A DNA stretch of 64,000 nt, from positions 151,178,518-151,242,517 of the forward strand of contig OY856188.1 of assembly GCA_963693315.1 (NCBI GenBank), written 5' to 3'. Below the pieces are notes generated by a model. The model was given only the letters and a program-made list of their open reading frames with translations. It did not search any database and was not told where the DNA came from. The translations under genes and the position numbers were made by a program. Below, one piece after another: positions 1-11,391 of the stretch. How positions within the stretch are numbered: position 1 is the stretch's first letter; each line of letters begins with the position of its first letter. Source of the DNA: Diogma glabrata (Eukaryota; Arthropoda; Insecta; Diptera; Cylindrotomidae).

Positions 1-966
1 TTAAAAATAAAAAAATTTATTTCCATATTAATTTCATGCTAAAATTTGGCTTTAATTAAAGTCGCTCTTTTTATATCCTTTGCATTTTTTAATAAATACA
101 ATTTTATTTTTATGGACACTTTTTTTTTTAATTTACTTTATTTATTTGGTTTTGGACACGTTATATACTATAACATTTGGTTTTTTCAGTCCATATCATC
201 AAAATTTTATAATGTATTTCTTGTACTATAATCTTTATATAATTCAAATTTTTCAGTTTTTGAATAAAATTATGATTTTTGAGATTTACAATGGATTTTA
301 ATTATTTTATGTTAATTTTAGAATAGCTTTTAGGAATTTGTAAATTAAGGGTTTGTGTATTTAATAGCATTTAATTATTTATGTTGACAGTACCAACTAT
401 TTGTTATTGTGATTAAAGTGAGATATTTATCATTTTATATAATTCAATTAGGGATGAATAAATGTTGTTGTCTCTGAGCTTGAAAACAAATTAAAAATTA
501 TTAAAAAATTAAATGTTAGGTATTTATATTGCATAATAATGCTGCATAATTGTGAATAAGCAAGTCTAGTTCTATCGTGATAGTTAATATCATGATGCAA
601 ATTAAATGCATCATTCCATGCAATAAAAAATTGTACTAAATTTGACATTATTGAAAAAGTTAAAAGCTATAAAAATAATAAAATTTGCTACTCATAAATT
701 ATATTAAAAATTAAAATAATTTTAATTCAGTTTTGTCTCCGGTGAGAAGAAGTAAATATTAGTATAACATAGTTAAATATTATTAAAAGTTTTTTCAAGT
801 TTTTGAGGTTATATATATGCCTATAGCAACACGAATTTTATTTAATCTCTTGGAGAAATTCGTTCGGTAATTAATTGCAATATTCTGGAAATTTGAAGTT
901 TTGAACCGGAAAACAAGCTGTGTGATCATCTATTGTATTTAAGCAGCAAATATTGCATTTAAAGAG
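1..966. other. AT-rich stretch, no gene seen
   Basis: I see no convincing coding region or RNA gene here. The right part probably belongs to the 5' LTR of BEL-1, whose start I cannot fix because the 3' LTR copy is truncated and offers nothing to align. A TGTTGACAG at about 381 is a possible LTR start, but nothing supports it beyond the leading TG. Confidence 0.5.
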
Positions 967-1049
967 AATAACATTAATTGGGAAATTAATAAACAATCTC
1001 GAAATATATTGTGGTTCCCTACGCCCTGCAGAGTCCGAAAAATAACAAT
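967..1049 (+). repeat. BEL-1 5' LTR, 3' terminal part
   Basis: These 83 bases match 11309-11391 with only a few differences. They end in AATAACA(AT) just before a PBS-like sequence. The LTR certainly extends further left but cannot be delimited. Confidence 0.8.
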
Positions 1050-1067
1050 TGGCGACCGTGACAGGAC
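1050..1067 (+). other. BEL-1 primer-binding site
   Basis: TGGCGACCGTGACAGGA starts with the TGG expected for pairing to a tRNA 3' end and lies directly after the LTR end. The tRNA species is not assigned. Confidence 0.65.
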
Positions 1068-1218
1068 TCCTGGTAGATACGGAACGTGAATTAAACAATA
1101 AATATTTGCAAGATAGATAAAATCAAAGATTTGGGCCTAGACAGATAGGCAGAAAGATACCACGTGTTTCTTATACACTTATTCATTTATATTGCATCGT
1201 ATTTATACGTTCAACAAA

Positions 1219-1401
1219 ATGACTGGTGGTACTTTTATTCCATCACAAGAAGACCTTGATAACCCTTGTGTAGTTTGTGATGTTGTTTACAACGGGATAG
1301 ACAATATGGTGCAATGTGGAAACTGCAACTCATGGTTTCATATCAAATGTGTTGGTAATCTAACGGTTAAACCAAATAAATCGTAGTATTGTCACAGTTG
1401 T
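1219..1401 (+). pseudogene. BEL-1 gag N-terminus with PHD finger, interrupted
   Basis: The reading begins at an ATG at 1219 and encodes a PHD-type zinc finger. CVVC is followed by CGNC, then H-x2-C, and after an in-frame TAG (1384-1386) the final pair CHSC. The stop sits exactly where PHD fingers usually have a tryptophan, so a TGG to TAG change is the simple explanation. Right after the last cysteine pair the reading is cut by the TIR element at 1400. PHD fingers at the Gag N-terminus occur in some arthropod BEL elements, so this is read as the start of BEL-1 Gag, continuing at about 6870. It could be mistaken for a host PHD gene, but the LTR and PBS upstream argue against that. Confidence 0.7.
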
Positions 1402-2034
1402 GGTCTAATTCCCTAACGAAAAAATGCACAAAATGATAAAAGGATAAAATGATAACTCATATTTTTCCCGAATTGCGATTCCGTATGACAAATGATAAAA
1501 TGATAATGATAAAAAATTTTTATCATTAGTGAAAATGATAAGTTTTTTTTCCTTAACCAAATAGGTGGAGAAAACGTTTATCATTAATGATAAAAATAAT
1601 TGTTAAAAACAATTTGACATTAAACTTATGTCGTTTTCTTTTTAAAAAAATATTCAAAAACTCTAAATACATAATTATATTTTTACAAATCAAGATTGTT
1701 TTGTGTGGTGTTTAATTTGTTTTTACTATAATAAAATTATTCTTATCATTGCAATAAATTTTAATTCGTAATTACTACAATAATTTAAAATTATCATTGC
1801 TGTAATTTGTCAAGAACATACCGGCATGAAGTTAGTGTAAAGCTCTATAGAATAATTCACAAAAACCATTTATATGCTGTCAATATTAATAAACAAACTA
1901 AGCCCCATTATTATTTTTATTTAAAGTAATGCTTATGGACCTTCTTACGAAAAAAAAACTATGTATGCAGTCGGGTTCAGCTGATTGTATTTCGAAAACA
2001 CGTTTTGTGTTGTCTTTAATTTGTTTTTACTATA

Positions 2035-4249
2035 GGGGAGAGTGGGGCGCTTTCGCCACCCTTTTTTCTTTCAGCGATATTAATAACACTACTAACCTAT
2101 TTATTTATCTGTAAATTGCAAATGAAACTTAAATTTAATAAGCAACTTTGATGCTTGTCATTACATCTTGCCAATTATTTTAAACAGGTGTTTTTTTTAA
2201 TTTGCCAGGTAGACTACAAATTGACTAATGTGCCCCATGCTGGGGTACTTTTGTCATTGTATGGGGTACTTTCGTCACATCAAGAAAACAGCATAACCAT
2301 GTCGTTTACTTGAAGTTAAAAAAGGTCACCTTTTGTAGTTAAAAAAGGTTGCTTTTTTTAGTTAAAAAAGGTAACCTTTTGTAGTTAATAAAAGTCACCT
2401 TTTGTAGTTAAAAAAGGTTACCTTTTGTAGTTCAAAAAGGTCACCTTTTGTAGTTAAAAAAGGTCACCTTTTATAGTTAAAAAAGATTACCTTTTGTAGT
2501 GAAAAAAGGTCACCTTTTGTAGTTAAAAAAGGTTACCTTTTGTAGTTAAAAAAGATCACCTTTTGTAGTTAAAAAAGGTCACCTTTTGTAGTTAAAAAAG
2601 GTCACCTTTTGTAGTTAAAAAAGGTTACCTTTTGTAGTTAAAAAAGATCACCTTTTGTAGTTAAAAAAGGTTACCTTTTGTAGTTAAAATAGATCACCTT
2701 TTGTAGTTAAAAAAGGTAACCTTTTGTAGTTAAAAAAGATCACCTTTTGTAGTTAAAAAAGGTCACCTTTTGTAGTTAAAAAAGGCAACCTTTTGTAGTT
2801 GAAAAAGGTCACCTTTTGTAGTTAAAAAAGGTTACCTTTTGTAGTTAAAAAAGATCACCTTTTGTAGTTAAAAAAGGTCACCTTTTGTTAACTACAAAAG
2901 GTAACCTTTTTTAACTACAACTACAAAGGTCACCTTTTGTAGTTAAAAAAAGTCACCCTTTGTAGTTGAAAAAGGTCACCTTTTGTAGTTAAAAAAGGTT
3001 ACCTTTTGTAGTTAAAAAAGATCACCTTTTGTAGTTAAAAAAGGTTACCTTTTATAGTTAAAAAAGGTTACCTTTTGTAGTTAAAAAAGATCACCTTTTG
3101 TAGTTAAAAAAGGTTACCTTTTGTAGTTAAAAAAGATCACCTTTTGTAGTTAAAAAAGGTCACCTTTTGTAGTTTAAAAAGGCCACCTTTTGTAGTTGAA
3201 AAAGGTCACCTTTTGTAGTTAAAAAAGGTTACCTTTTGTAGTTAAAAAAGGTTACCTTTCGTAGTTAAAAAAGATCACCTTTTGTAGTTAAAAAAGGTTA
3301 CCTTTTGTAGTTAAAAAAGATCACCTTTTGTAGTTAAAAAAGGTCACCTTTTGTAGTTAAAAAAGGTCACCTTTTGTAGTTAAAAAAGATCACCTTTTGT
3401 AGTTAAAAAAGGTTACCTTTTGTAGTTAAAAAAGTTAAAAAAGTAGTTGAAAAAGGTCACCTTTTGTAGTTAAAAAAGGTCACCTTTTGTAGTTAAAAAA
3501 GGTTACCTTTTGTAGTTAAAAAAAGTCACCTTTTGTGTCTAAAAAAGGTTACCTTTTTAAGTTAAAAAAGGTCACCTTTTGTAGTTAAAAAAGGTTACCT
3601 TTTATAGTTAAAAAAGATTACCTTTTGTAGTTATAAAAGGTTACATTTTACAGTTAAAAAAGGTTACCTCTAACTACGATTATTTTGATCTTATCAACTG
3701 GCTTTTCTTTTTGTTCAGCGATTCTTCATCTTCATCACCAATCAACAATTCACTTTCATCACCAAACAACCTGTGTTACTTGTCTAGGAATCGCACACAA
3801 AAGTAATCACAATAATCATTTGTCACAATGGGGCAGATTCGTCAGAGACGAAAGTACCCCACATTCATGTGACGAAAGTGCCCCAAGTCTCAAAAAATGA
3901 AACAAAATTAAATATGTCGCTAGCTTTGGTTTTTTATTTAATTTTACTTAATGCACTTCACACATAATTTAACAGTTAAACTGTTTCATTTAATTCACTT
4001 TAACTAACTTAACTATAAAAAGCCTCAAAACCTTACGAAAAAAAATTAGAAACTTACAGAACAAAACACAAAAACACAAAAACCCGTGTAATATTGTTAA
4101 TTGTCAAGGAAATAATACCAAACTTCAGATATAAACGGAATTGTTAGCAAGTAACGGGATTTATTTTTGGTAGATTTTTTAAATGAGAATCATGGGTTTA
4201 GGGACGTTTGACAAATGTGCCCCGATGACGAAAATGCCCCACTTTACCC
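2035..4249. mobile_element. Satellite-bearing TIR element, copy A
   Basis: The ends are imperfect inverted repeats: GGGGAGAGTGGGGCGCTTTC on the left, and GAAAATGCCCCACTTTACCC on the right, which is its near complement. Four-base flanks TATA (2031-2034) and TACA (4250-4253) look like a diverged duplication. The inside is a 23-bp palindromic tandem array plus about 570 bases of unique DNA. There is no transposase. Copy B at 4434-6395 is nearly identical outside the array. A four-base duplication fits several superfamilies, so I do not assign one. Confidence 0.75.
2315..3672. repeat. 23-bp palindromic tandem array A
   Basis: About 59 units of roughly GGTCACCTTTTGTAGTTAAAAAA. Each unit contains the self-complementary core AAAAGGTNACCTTTT, with GGTCACC, GGTTACC and GATCACC variants mixed along the array. 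At about 2888-2932 a short stretch runs in the opposite orientation (TTAACTACAAAAGGTAACC). A broken unit near 3430-3450 contains GTTAAAAAAGTAGTTG. Confidence 0.95.
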
Positions 4250-4433
4250 TACATTTTAATCAACAAAAAAAACCTTTGATAACTTATACAGACCAAATAA
4301 CTGAATACCTACATTTAAATTAATAACTAAAAACTGTAATAACTGATACACACTACATGACTGAATATTCTATTTTAAAAAAAAACTTTGATATTTTAAA
4401 TGAAAAATTTAAAACAAGTGCATCACAAATAGA

Positions 4434-6395
4434 GGGGAGAGTGGGGCGCTTTCGCCACCCTTTTTTCTTTCAGCGATATTAATAACACTACTAACCTATT
4501 TATTTATCTGTAAATTGCAAATGAAACTTAAATCTAATAAGCAACTTTGATGCTTGTCATTACATCTTGCCAATTATTTTAAACAGGTGTTTTTTTTAAT
4601 TTGCCAGGTAGACTACAAATTGACGAATGTGCCCCATGCTGGGGTACTTTTGTCATTGTATGGGGTACTTTCGTCACATCAAGAAAACAGCATAACCATG
4701 TCGTTTACTTGAAGTTAAAAAAGGTCACCTTTTGTAGTTAAAAAAGGTTGCTTTTTTTAGTTAAAAAAGGTTACCTTTTGTAGTTAAAAAAGATCACCTT
4801 TTGTAGTTAAAAAAGGTCACCTTTTGTAGTTAAAAAAGGTCACCTTTTGTAGTTAAAAAAGGTTACCTTTTGTAGTTAAAAAAGATCACCTTTTGTAGTT
4901 AAAAAAGGTCACCTTTTGTAGTTAAAAAAGGTCACCTTTTGTAGTTAAAAAAGGTCACCTTTTGTAGTTAAAAAAGGTCACCTTTTGTAGTTGAAAAAGG
5001 TCACCTTTTGTAGTTAAAAAAGATTACCTTTTGTAGTTAAAAAAGATCACCTTTTGTAATTAAAAAAGGTCACCTTTTGTTAACTACAAAAGGTAACCTT
5101 TTTTAACTACAACTACAAAGGTCACCTTTTTTAGTTAAAAAAAGTCACCTTTTGTAGTTGAAAAAGGTCACCTTTTGTAGTTAAAAAAGGTTACCTTTTG
5201 TAGTTAAAAAAGATCACCTTTTGTAGTTAAAAAAGGTTACCTTTTGTAGTTAAAAAAGATCACCTTTTGTAGTTAAAAAAGGTCACCTTTTGTAGTTAAA
5301 AAAGGTCACCTTTTGTAGTTGAAAAAGGTCACCTTTTGTAGTTAAAAAAGGTTACCTTTTGTAGTTAAAAAAGATCACCTTTTGTAGTTAAAAAAGGTTA
5401 CCTTTTGTAGTTAAAAAAGATCACCTTTTGTAGTTAAAAAAGGTCATCTTTTGTAGTTAAAAAAGGTCACCTTTTGTAGTTAAAAAAGGTCACCTTTTGT
5501 AGTTAAAAAAGGTTACCTTTTGTAGTTAAAAAAGATCACCTTTTGTAGTTAAAAAAGGTTACCTTTTGTAGTTAAAAAAGTTAAAAAAGTAGTTGAAAAA
5601 GGTCACCTTTTGTAGTTAAAAAAGGTCACCTTTTGTAGTTAAAAAAGGTTACCTTTTGTAGTTAAAAAAAGTCACCTTTTGTGTCTAAAAAAGGTTACCT
5701 TTTTAAGTTAAAAAAGGTCACCTTTTGTAGTTAAAAAAGGTTACCTTTTATAGTTAAAAAAGATTACCTTTTGTAGTTATAAAAGGTTACATTTTACAGT
5801 TAAAAAAGGTTACCTCTAACTACGATTATCTTGATCTTATCAACCGGCTTTTCTTTTTGTTCAGCGATTCTTCATCTTCATCACCAATCAACAATTCACT
5901 TTCATCACCAAACAACCTGTGTTACTTGTCTAGGAATCGCACACAAAAGTAATCACAATAATCATTTGTCACAATGGGGCAGATTCGTCAGAGACGAAAG
6001 TACCCCACATTCATGTGACGAAAGTGCCCCAAGTCTCAAAAAATGAAACAAAATTAAATATGTCGCTAGCTTTGGTTTTTTATTTAATTTTACTTAATGC
6101 ACTTCACACATAATTTAACAGTTAAACTGTTTCATTTAATTCACTTTAACTAACTTAACTATAAAAAGCCTCAAAACCTTACGAAAAAAAATTAGAAACT
6201 TACAGAACAAAACACAAAAACACAAAAACCCGTGTAATATTGTTAATTGTCAAGGAAATAATACCAAACTTCAGATATAAACGGAATTGTTAGCAAGTAA
6301 CGGGATTTATTTTTGGTAGATTTTTTAAATGAGAATCATGGGTTTAGGGACGTTTGACAAATGTGCCCCGATGACGAAAATGCCCCACTTTACCC
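4434..6395. mobile_element. Satellite-bearing TIR element, copy B
   Basis: This is a second copy of the 2035-4249 element with the same ends, flanked by a perfect four-base TAGA duplication (4430-4433 and 6396-6399). The array is about 250 bases shorter than in copy A, while the non-array ends differ at only a few bases. The 180 bases between the two copies are unrelated host-element DNA. Confidence 0.8.
4714..5816. repeat. 23-bp palindromic tandem array B
   Basis: About 48 units of the same 23-bp repeat as array A. It shares the same local inversion (about 5084-5128) and the same broken unit (about 5575-5596), so A and B descend from one array and later changed copy number. Confidence 0.95.
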
Positions 6396-6883
6396 TAGAT
6401 GCATTATTATTATTTTTGCAGTAAATTATTTTAATACATAATTATACTGGTTTATAACTATTATTTGACAGATTACATACATCAATACATACAGCAAAAT
6501 AACGATTTGAAGTTTAAGGAAAAATCTATAGTTTTTTAGATATTACTTTCGATGTAAGCATAGCTTTCGAATTACGTATTGTGAAATAAAACTCAATTTA
6601 ACAAGAATAGGCGTCTATTATTTTATTAATTAATTTTGTTATGAACAATATGTCAAATATATATATTGAATGACAGTTCATTCAAATATTTATCATTTAG
6701 AACAATTTTTTAAAATTTAGAACAGTAAATTTTATTTTATCATTTTGCGCTTAGGGAATCGTATTTTAGTAAAAAATGATAATGAAAAAATGAAAACGAG
6801 TGGGGATAAATTGAACGATTTTATCATTTATCACTTTATCACTGTATTTTTAGGGAATTAGACCACTGTAAAACAAAGTGAAA

Positions 6884-7208
6884 ACTAAAGACGATGCTTT
6901 GAAAAAAGAATCTGCGAGAAAAATTCAAAGCTTAGAAGAAAAATTGGCTACGTAGAATGATGATATTAAGAAATTGATGGAAATTAATGCTAAATTGGTG
7001 GAACAATTGAATCTTGGCGATGGTAACGGCGCATCTACATCTGGTACAAAGAAGAAACCTAAGCGAAAAGAGAAGTCAAAAGTCAACTCCACATCGGACG
7101 AGAGTGATGATGACAGAGCAAGTGGATCTCGAGAACGAACGAATTTAAAACCGTCGATGCATTTAAGGAATTCAAGAAAATTGTCTGCTCACGACAGTAC
7201 CATCGACG

Positions 7209-7239
<31 letters not shown>

Positions 7240-7456
7240 AGAGGAAGATGATAGAAAAGTTTGTACTCGAGCTCAAATGACAAAATATATTGCACAACAA
7301 GAACATCGAAATCTACCTTGTTTTGATGGATCAGCAATTCAATGGCCTACTTTTGTGCGGTCATACAAAGATTCACAGAAGTTTTTTTCGGATGTGGGAA
7401 ATCGCAATCGTCTTCAAAAGGCATTAAAAGGAAAAGATTTAAAAGCAGTATCATGA
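6884..7456 (+). pseudogene. BEL-1 Gag continuation, coiled coil and acidic tract
   Basis: After the insertion the Gag reading resumes with a Lys/Glu-rich coiled-coil-like stretch, interrupted by a TAG at about 6954. It continues from a methionine at 6974 with a charged low-complexity region. An acidic run of aspartates encoded by GAT repeats lies near 7204-7250. The end of the piece resembles the start of the BEL Gag domain (FDGSAIQWPTFVRSYKDS near 7321, the DUF1759 signature). It stops at TGA 7454-7456 and the same frame continues, so this is a nonsense change and not a gene end. Confidence 0.75.
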
Positions 7457-9412
7457 TTGCTTTTATCTCCAAGTACTATTAATGAAACTGTGAAAGTGTT
7501 AGAATTTCGTTTCGGAAAATCTGAACAAATAATACAAGAAGCAATTGACCAAGCACTTTCTGCTGAACAGCCGAACGAGAAAAAGCCTGATACGATAGTG
7601 GATTACGCAATGTTAGTATTAACAATTAAAGCGAATATTGTTTCTGTTGGGGATGAATCAGACATCATGAATCCAATGTTAATTAAATTATTAGCTGACA
7701 GATTGCCACTTTCGATGCAAAAGAGTTGGAGCCGTCGAAAACGAGAAGTTAAGGAGAAAAACAGATTGGTTAGCGTGAGCCCATTTAGCAAATGGTTGAT
7801 GAAAGAAAGTGAAGACTATGTAGACATGATTCCAGCACATTTACCAGAAGGAAAAAAGAATAGTACTAAAATCAAAACCACAATTAATCTTCACCAAGAG
7901 CAGCCCACAACTCAAGAAAAGGAATTAAAAAATACGACTAAAACCTCAAAAAAGAAGCCGATGGTATGCTTCAAGTATTCCAGCAACGAACATCAAATTC
8001 AAGATTGCAACGAATTTAAGCAAATGACAATGGATCAAAGAATGCAATTTGTTAAAGCTAACTATTTATGCTTTGTATGTTTAAAACGAGGTCATCGGTG
8101 GTTCAAATGTTTCAACCGCAATTCAAGGGGTGGCCGAACTTTCCATGATTTAGTCAACAATGCGGATGAAAAACGTACTAATAGCCAGTCTACGGATGAT
8201 AAAATAGAAACAACACTTTCACACTATACAGACAATGAAGAAAAGGCTACATTATTCAAGATTGTTCCTGTCACGCTTCATGGTCCAGTTTCTCAATTAA
8301 GTACCTTTGCATTGTTGGATGAATGTGCGAGTAGTGCTTTGATAGAAGACGATATCGCGAAAAAACTAAATTTAGTTGGGCCAGTTGTACCTTTATTGAT
8401 GGGATGGACTAAAGAGAAGAAGAACGCCATACCAACCATACTAATTGGATTAGATAACACAAATCTGATTGCTCCTTTAGAAATATTGAAAGATCCTAGT
8501 GAAATTGGTCCGGTAGCAGTTAGGACTAAATTGGGATGGACAGTTCATGGTCCCGAAGTTCATGGCAACAATTCAGTAACACATCCAACATTTTTAGTAT
8601 GTGAATGTAAACGGTTTGAAGAAGAAAGAGTTGATAGCATGGTGGAAAAATACTTTTCGCAAGAAGATTTTGGTGTGAAATTGGCCATAAGATCCAATGA
8701 ATCGCCTGAAAATAAAACTGCACTAGATATTCTGGAAAAAACAACGCGTCGTGTTGGTAATATATATGAGACGGGACTGTTATGGAGAACCAAAAACATT
8801 GTTATGCAAAATAATTTTAGCATGTGTTTTCGGCGTTTAATATCAGTTGAATCTAAAATGAAGATGAATCCAGAATTTGGTGAGGCATATAAAACGAAGA
8901 TCGAAGATTATGTCAATAAAACATATGCCAAAAAACTTTCTGAAGAAGAAATTCGCAAAATTTCGAACAATATGTGGCTCCTTCCACATTTTGGAGTATC
9001 AACTGTGAGCAAGCCAAAACTTAGGCTTGTCTTTGATGCCAAGACAACTTATTGTGGTGTATCACTCAATTCATGTCTTTTATCGGGTCCAGATCAATAT
9101 AATTCAATTGTCGGTGTTCTGTTTAAGTTTCGGAAAGGTGAATTTGCAGTTGCCGCAGATGTGCGAGAAATGTTTCATATGGTAAAAATCCGTGAAGAAG
9201 ATAGTCGATTCCAGTGTTTTTTGTGGCGTAACAGAGATGCAAGTAAGAAACCTGATATTTATATGATGTTGGTCATGATTTTTGGAGCAACATGCTCTCC
9301 CTGTAGCGCCCAATACATTAAAAACAGAAACGCAATGGAATTTTCAGAAAAATATCCAAGGGCAGTTGAAGGAATTCTAAAAAAAATTTATGTTGACGAT
9401 TATATGGATTGA
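7457..9412 (+). pseudogene. BEL-1 Gag C-terminus, protease and reverse transcriptase
   Basis: Open for 651 codons in the same frame as the preceding Gag piece. In order: the rest of the DUF1759 Gag domain; paired zinc knuckles at about 7967-8120 (the first reads CFKY, with one ligand cysteine lost; the second is CFVCLKRGHRWFKC); a retropepsin-like DUF1758 domain with LLDECAS at about 8312 in place of the usual DS/DD-G triad region; then the BEL reverse transcriptase with KLRLVFDA, the AADVREMF palm motif and the catalytic YVDDYMD at about 9390. It ends at a TGA immediately after the catalytic motif and resumes in frame, so the polyprotein is broken by point mutation. Confidence 0.85.
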
Positions 9413-10022
9413 TTTAAAGGAGAGGATGAAGCATTGCAAATTGTAAAGCAAGTGATAGACATTAATAGCAAAGCAAATTTTGATTTGAGAAACGTTATTT
9501 CAAATTCTTCAATATTGATGAATCAGTTCTCGAGTAAAAGCAAAACATCAATTATTAATATGAATGTTGAAAAAGAAGGTTCAACTGAAAAGGTTCTTGG
9601 ACTTTTCTGGGATACGAAAAATGATAGTTTTTTATACAAACCGCAATTCAAAATTAACGACGGAACAGATAAGCACCCTACTAAAAGAAGTGTTTTGAGA
9701 ACACTGATGAGTATTTTTGATCCGTTGGGTCTCTTAGCTCATTATGTCGTGAGAGCTAAAATTTTATTACAAGATATGTGGATAAATAAAAGTATCGAGT
9801 GGGATACACCATTGCCTAATGATTTAAGTACAAGATGGTGGACATGGTTAAACGAATTGGTTGCAGTCGAAAAGTTGAGAATCCCACGTAATTATTCAAA
9901 AAATTTATTACACTCTGACAATGTCCAGTTGCATTTGTTTACAGATGCCAGTGAACGGGCCTTTTCATCTGTGGCTTATGTTCGTGTTGTGATGGATGGC
10001 TTATGTTCGTGTTGTGATGGAT
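9413..10022 (+). pseudogene. BEL-1 RT C-terminus and start of RNase H
   Basis: Same frame as the RT piece. It carries the conserved segment around ILRTLMSIFDPLGLLAHYVV-like sequence (about 9690-9760) typical of the BEL connection region, then the RNase H entry motif LHLFTDASERAF at about 9930. The frame is then lost at a perfect 25-bp tandem duplication (9973-9997 and 9998-10022), which shifts the reading by one base. Confidence 0.8.
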
Positions 10023-10604
10023 GGCGTATGTCATGTTGCATTAATGTCTGCTAAATCAAAAGTTCCATCGATCAAAACCAACAAGTTTCTATCAATCCCT
10101 CGATTAGAACTTCAAGGGGCGTTACTTGGTGTGCGTTTAGCTAATTTCATTCAAAAAGAACATTGCATAAAATTTCAATCGGTGCATTACTGGTCTGACT
10201 CGCAGACTGTGTTGTCATGGATAAAAACCGAGCACGGATCGTTCAAACCATTTGTAGCGCACAGGATTGCTGAGATTTTGGATACAACAACAGCAACACA
10301 ATGGCGATACATAAGCTCCAAAATTAATCCTGCCGATGACGCAGCAAAAATAACAAAATCAGATCCATTCGATATTAATGGACGATGGTTCCAAGGCCCA
10401 ACGTTTCTTATAGAGCCTGAAGAAAAGTGGCCCGTATATCCGAAATCACCACCTATTACACGCGAAGATTCAGAGGTGAGACGAATATTTGTCGTTACTA
10501 ATACATCATGCAATAAAAGTTCACGAAATCGAAACTATGAGCCTATTGATCCCGATCAATTTAGTAATTGGCATGATATATTGAGAAAAGTAGCTTGGAT
10601 TTAA
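10023..10604 (+). pseudogene. BEL-1 RNase H continuation
   Basis: In the frame shifted by the 25-bp duplication. It shows the RNase H motif YWSDSQTVLSWI at about 10189-10224 and the AKSKVPSIKTNKFLSIPRLEL-type region that lies between BEL RNase H motifs. The DDAAK at about 10335 stands where BEL elements have the N-P-A-D-x-x-S/T-R motif. It ends with a TAA at 10602-10604, after which the same frame continues, so this is another nonsense change. Confidence 0.8.
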
Positions 10605-11308
10605 AGGGGATTATATAACTGGAATAAAAAACGTAAAGGCGAAGAAACTGATCGAGCACCATTGAGTTTGAGGGAAATAAATGATGCCATGATGTATTTG
10701 TTCAAAAAGTGTCAGTATGAATCATATCCAGAAGAAATAAAACATCCTCGCCAAAATAAACCTGTTCCAAATAGTAGCAAAATACGTGATTTGTTACCAT
10801 TTTTAGATGAAAATAAAGTGATGAGAATGGATGGTAGAATACAAGCAGCAACAAATATCTGTGAAGAATTTAAAAGGCCAATTATTCTTAATCGTAAGCA
10901 TAAAGTCACTAAATTACTACTTTACGAGTTTCATTCTAGATACCAACACCAATTCCAAGAAACGATTGTTAACGAGGTCCGTCAAAAGTATTGGATTCCA
11001 GAATTAAGAGTAGCGGTTAAAAATGTGAAATCCAATTGCCAAATATGTAAAAACAGAGATGCAGTTCCCGTACCACCACAAATGTCCAAATTACCATTGG
11101 CCTGATTAGATTCATTTCGTGGTTGTTTTCATCACTGTGGAGTAGATATTTTTGGTCCGTATCAAGTATCAGTCAAACGAAGCCTTGAAAAAAGAGTGGG
11201 CGTTGTATACACATGTTTGACATCAAGGGCAGTTTATCTTGATGTTGTTCCGGATTTATCATCGGACTCTATGGTCATGTCTATTCGTAATTGCAATTCC
11301 AGGCGAGG
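10605..11308 (+). pseudogene. BEL-1 integrase, truncated
   Basis: Contains the H2C2 zinc-binding part (EFHSRYQHQ with CQICKNR, about 10925-11055) and the first part of the catalytic core (HCGVDIFGPY, about 11135), separated by an in-frame TGA at 11103-11105. The core runs as far as the NSRRG segment and is then joined to LTR sequence at about 11308. The second and third catalytic acidic residues and the C-terminal domain are deleted. Confidence 0.8.
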
Positions 11309-11391
11309 AATAAAATTAATCGGGAAATTAATAAACAATCTCGAAATATATTGTGGTTCCCTACGCCCTGCAGAGTCCGAAAAATAACAAT
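11309..11391 (+). repeat. BEL-1 3' LTR remnant
   Basis: Matches 967-1049. Only the last 83 bases of the LTR survive, fused to integrase coding on the left. LINE-I 3' sequence begins directly to the right. Confidence 0.8.

Larger units (their letters stand above)
1400..6866. mobile_element. TIR DNA element inserted in BEL-1 gag
   Basis: The element has perfect 17-base inverted ends, GTGGTCTAATTCCCTAA at the left and its complement at the right. Subterminal DNA on both sides is full of ATGATAAA/TTTATCAT motifs. I find no clean target duplication. No transposase is visible, so it is non-autonomous or gutted, and most of its length is two nested satellite-bearing elements. The superfamily is not assigned. 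Confidence 0.75.
967..11391 (+). mobile_element. BEL-1: decayed BEL/Pao LTR retrotransposon
   Basis: The end of the 5' LTR (967-1049) and an 83-base remnant of the 3' LTR (11309-11391) match closely and bracket a Gag-protease-RT-RNase H-integrase order typical of BEL/Pao. A PBS-like sequence follows the 5' LTR. The 3' side carries a deletion: integrase coding runs directly into LTR end sequence at about 11308, so the integrase C-terminus and most of the 3' LTR are gone. Several nonsense codons, a 25-bp duplication and a 5.5 kb insertion in gag show it is dead. The left LTR boundary is unknown, so the true start lies upstream of the coordinate given. Confidence 0.85.

Noticed and set aside
3685..3900. 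71-codon frame, repeated identically at 5831-6046
   Set aside because: It lies in the shared right part of the two satellite-bearing elements; identity reflects the duplicated element, and the frame has no recognisable domain.
2315..5816. Regular short repeats that could suggest a CRISPR array
   Set aside because: Units are contiguous with no unique spacers, and the surroundings are eukaryotic retrotransposons.
1400..6866. PIF/Harbinger assignment for the outer TIR element
   Set aside because: The GGTCTAATTCCCTAA end looks plausible, but I could not find a matching three-base duplication or any transposase.
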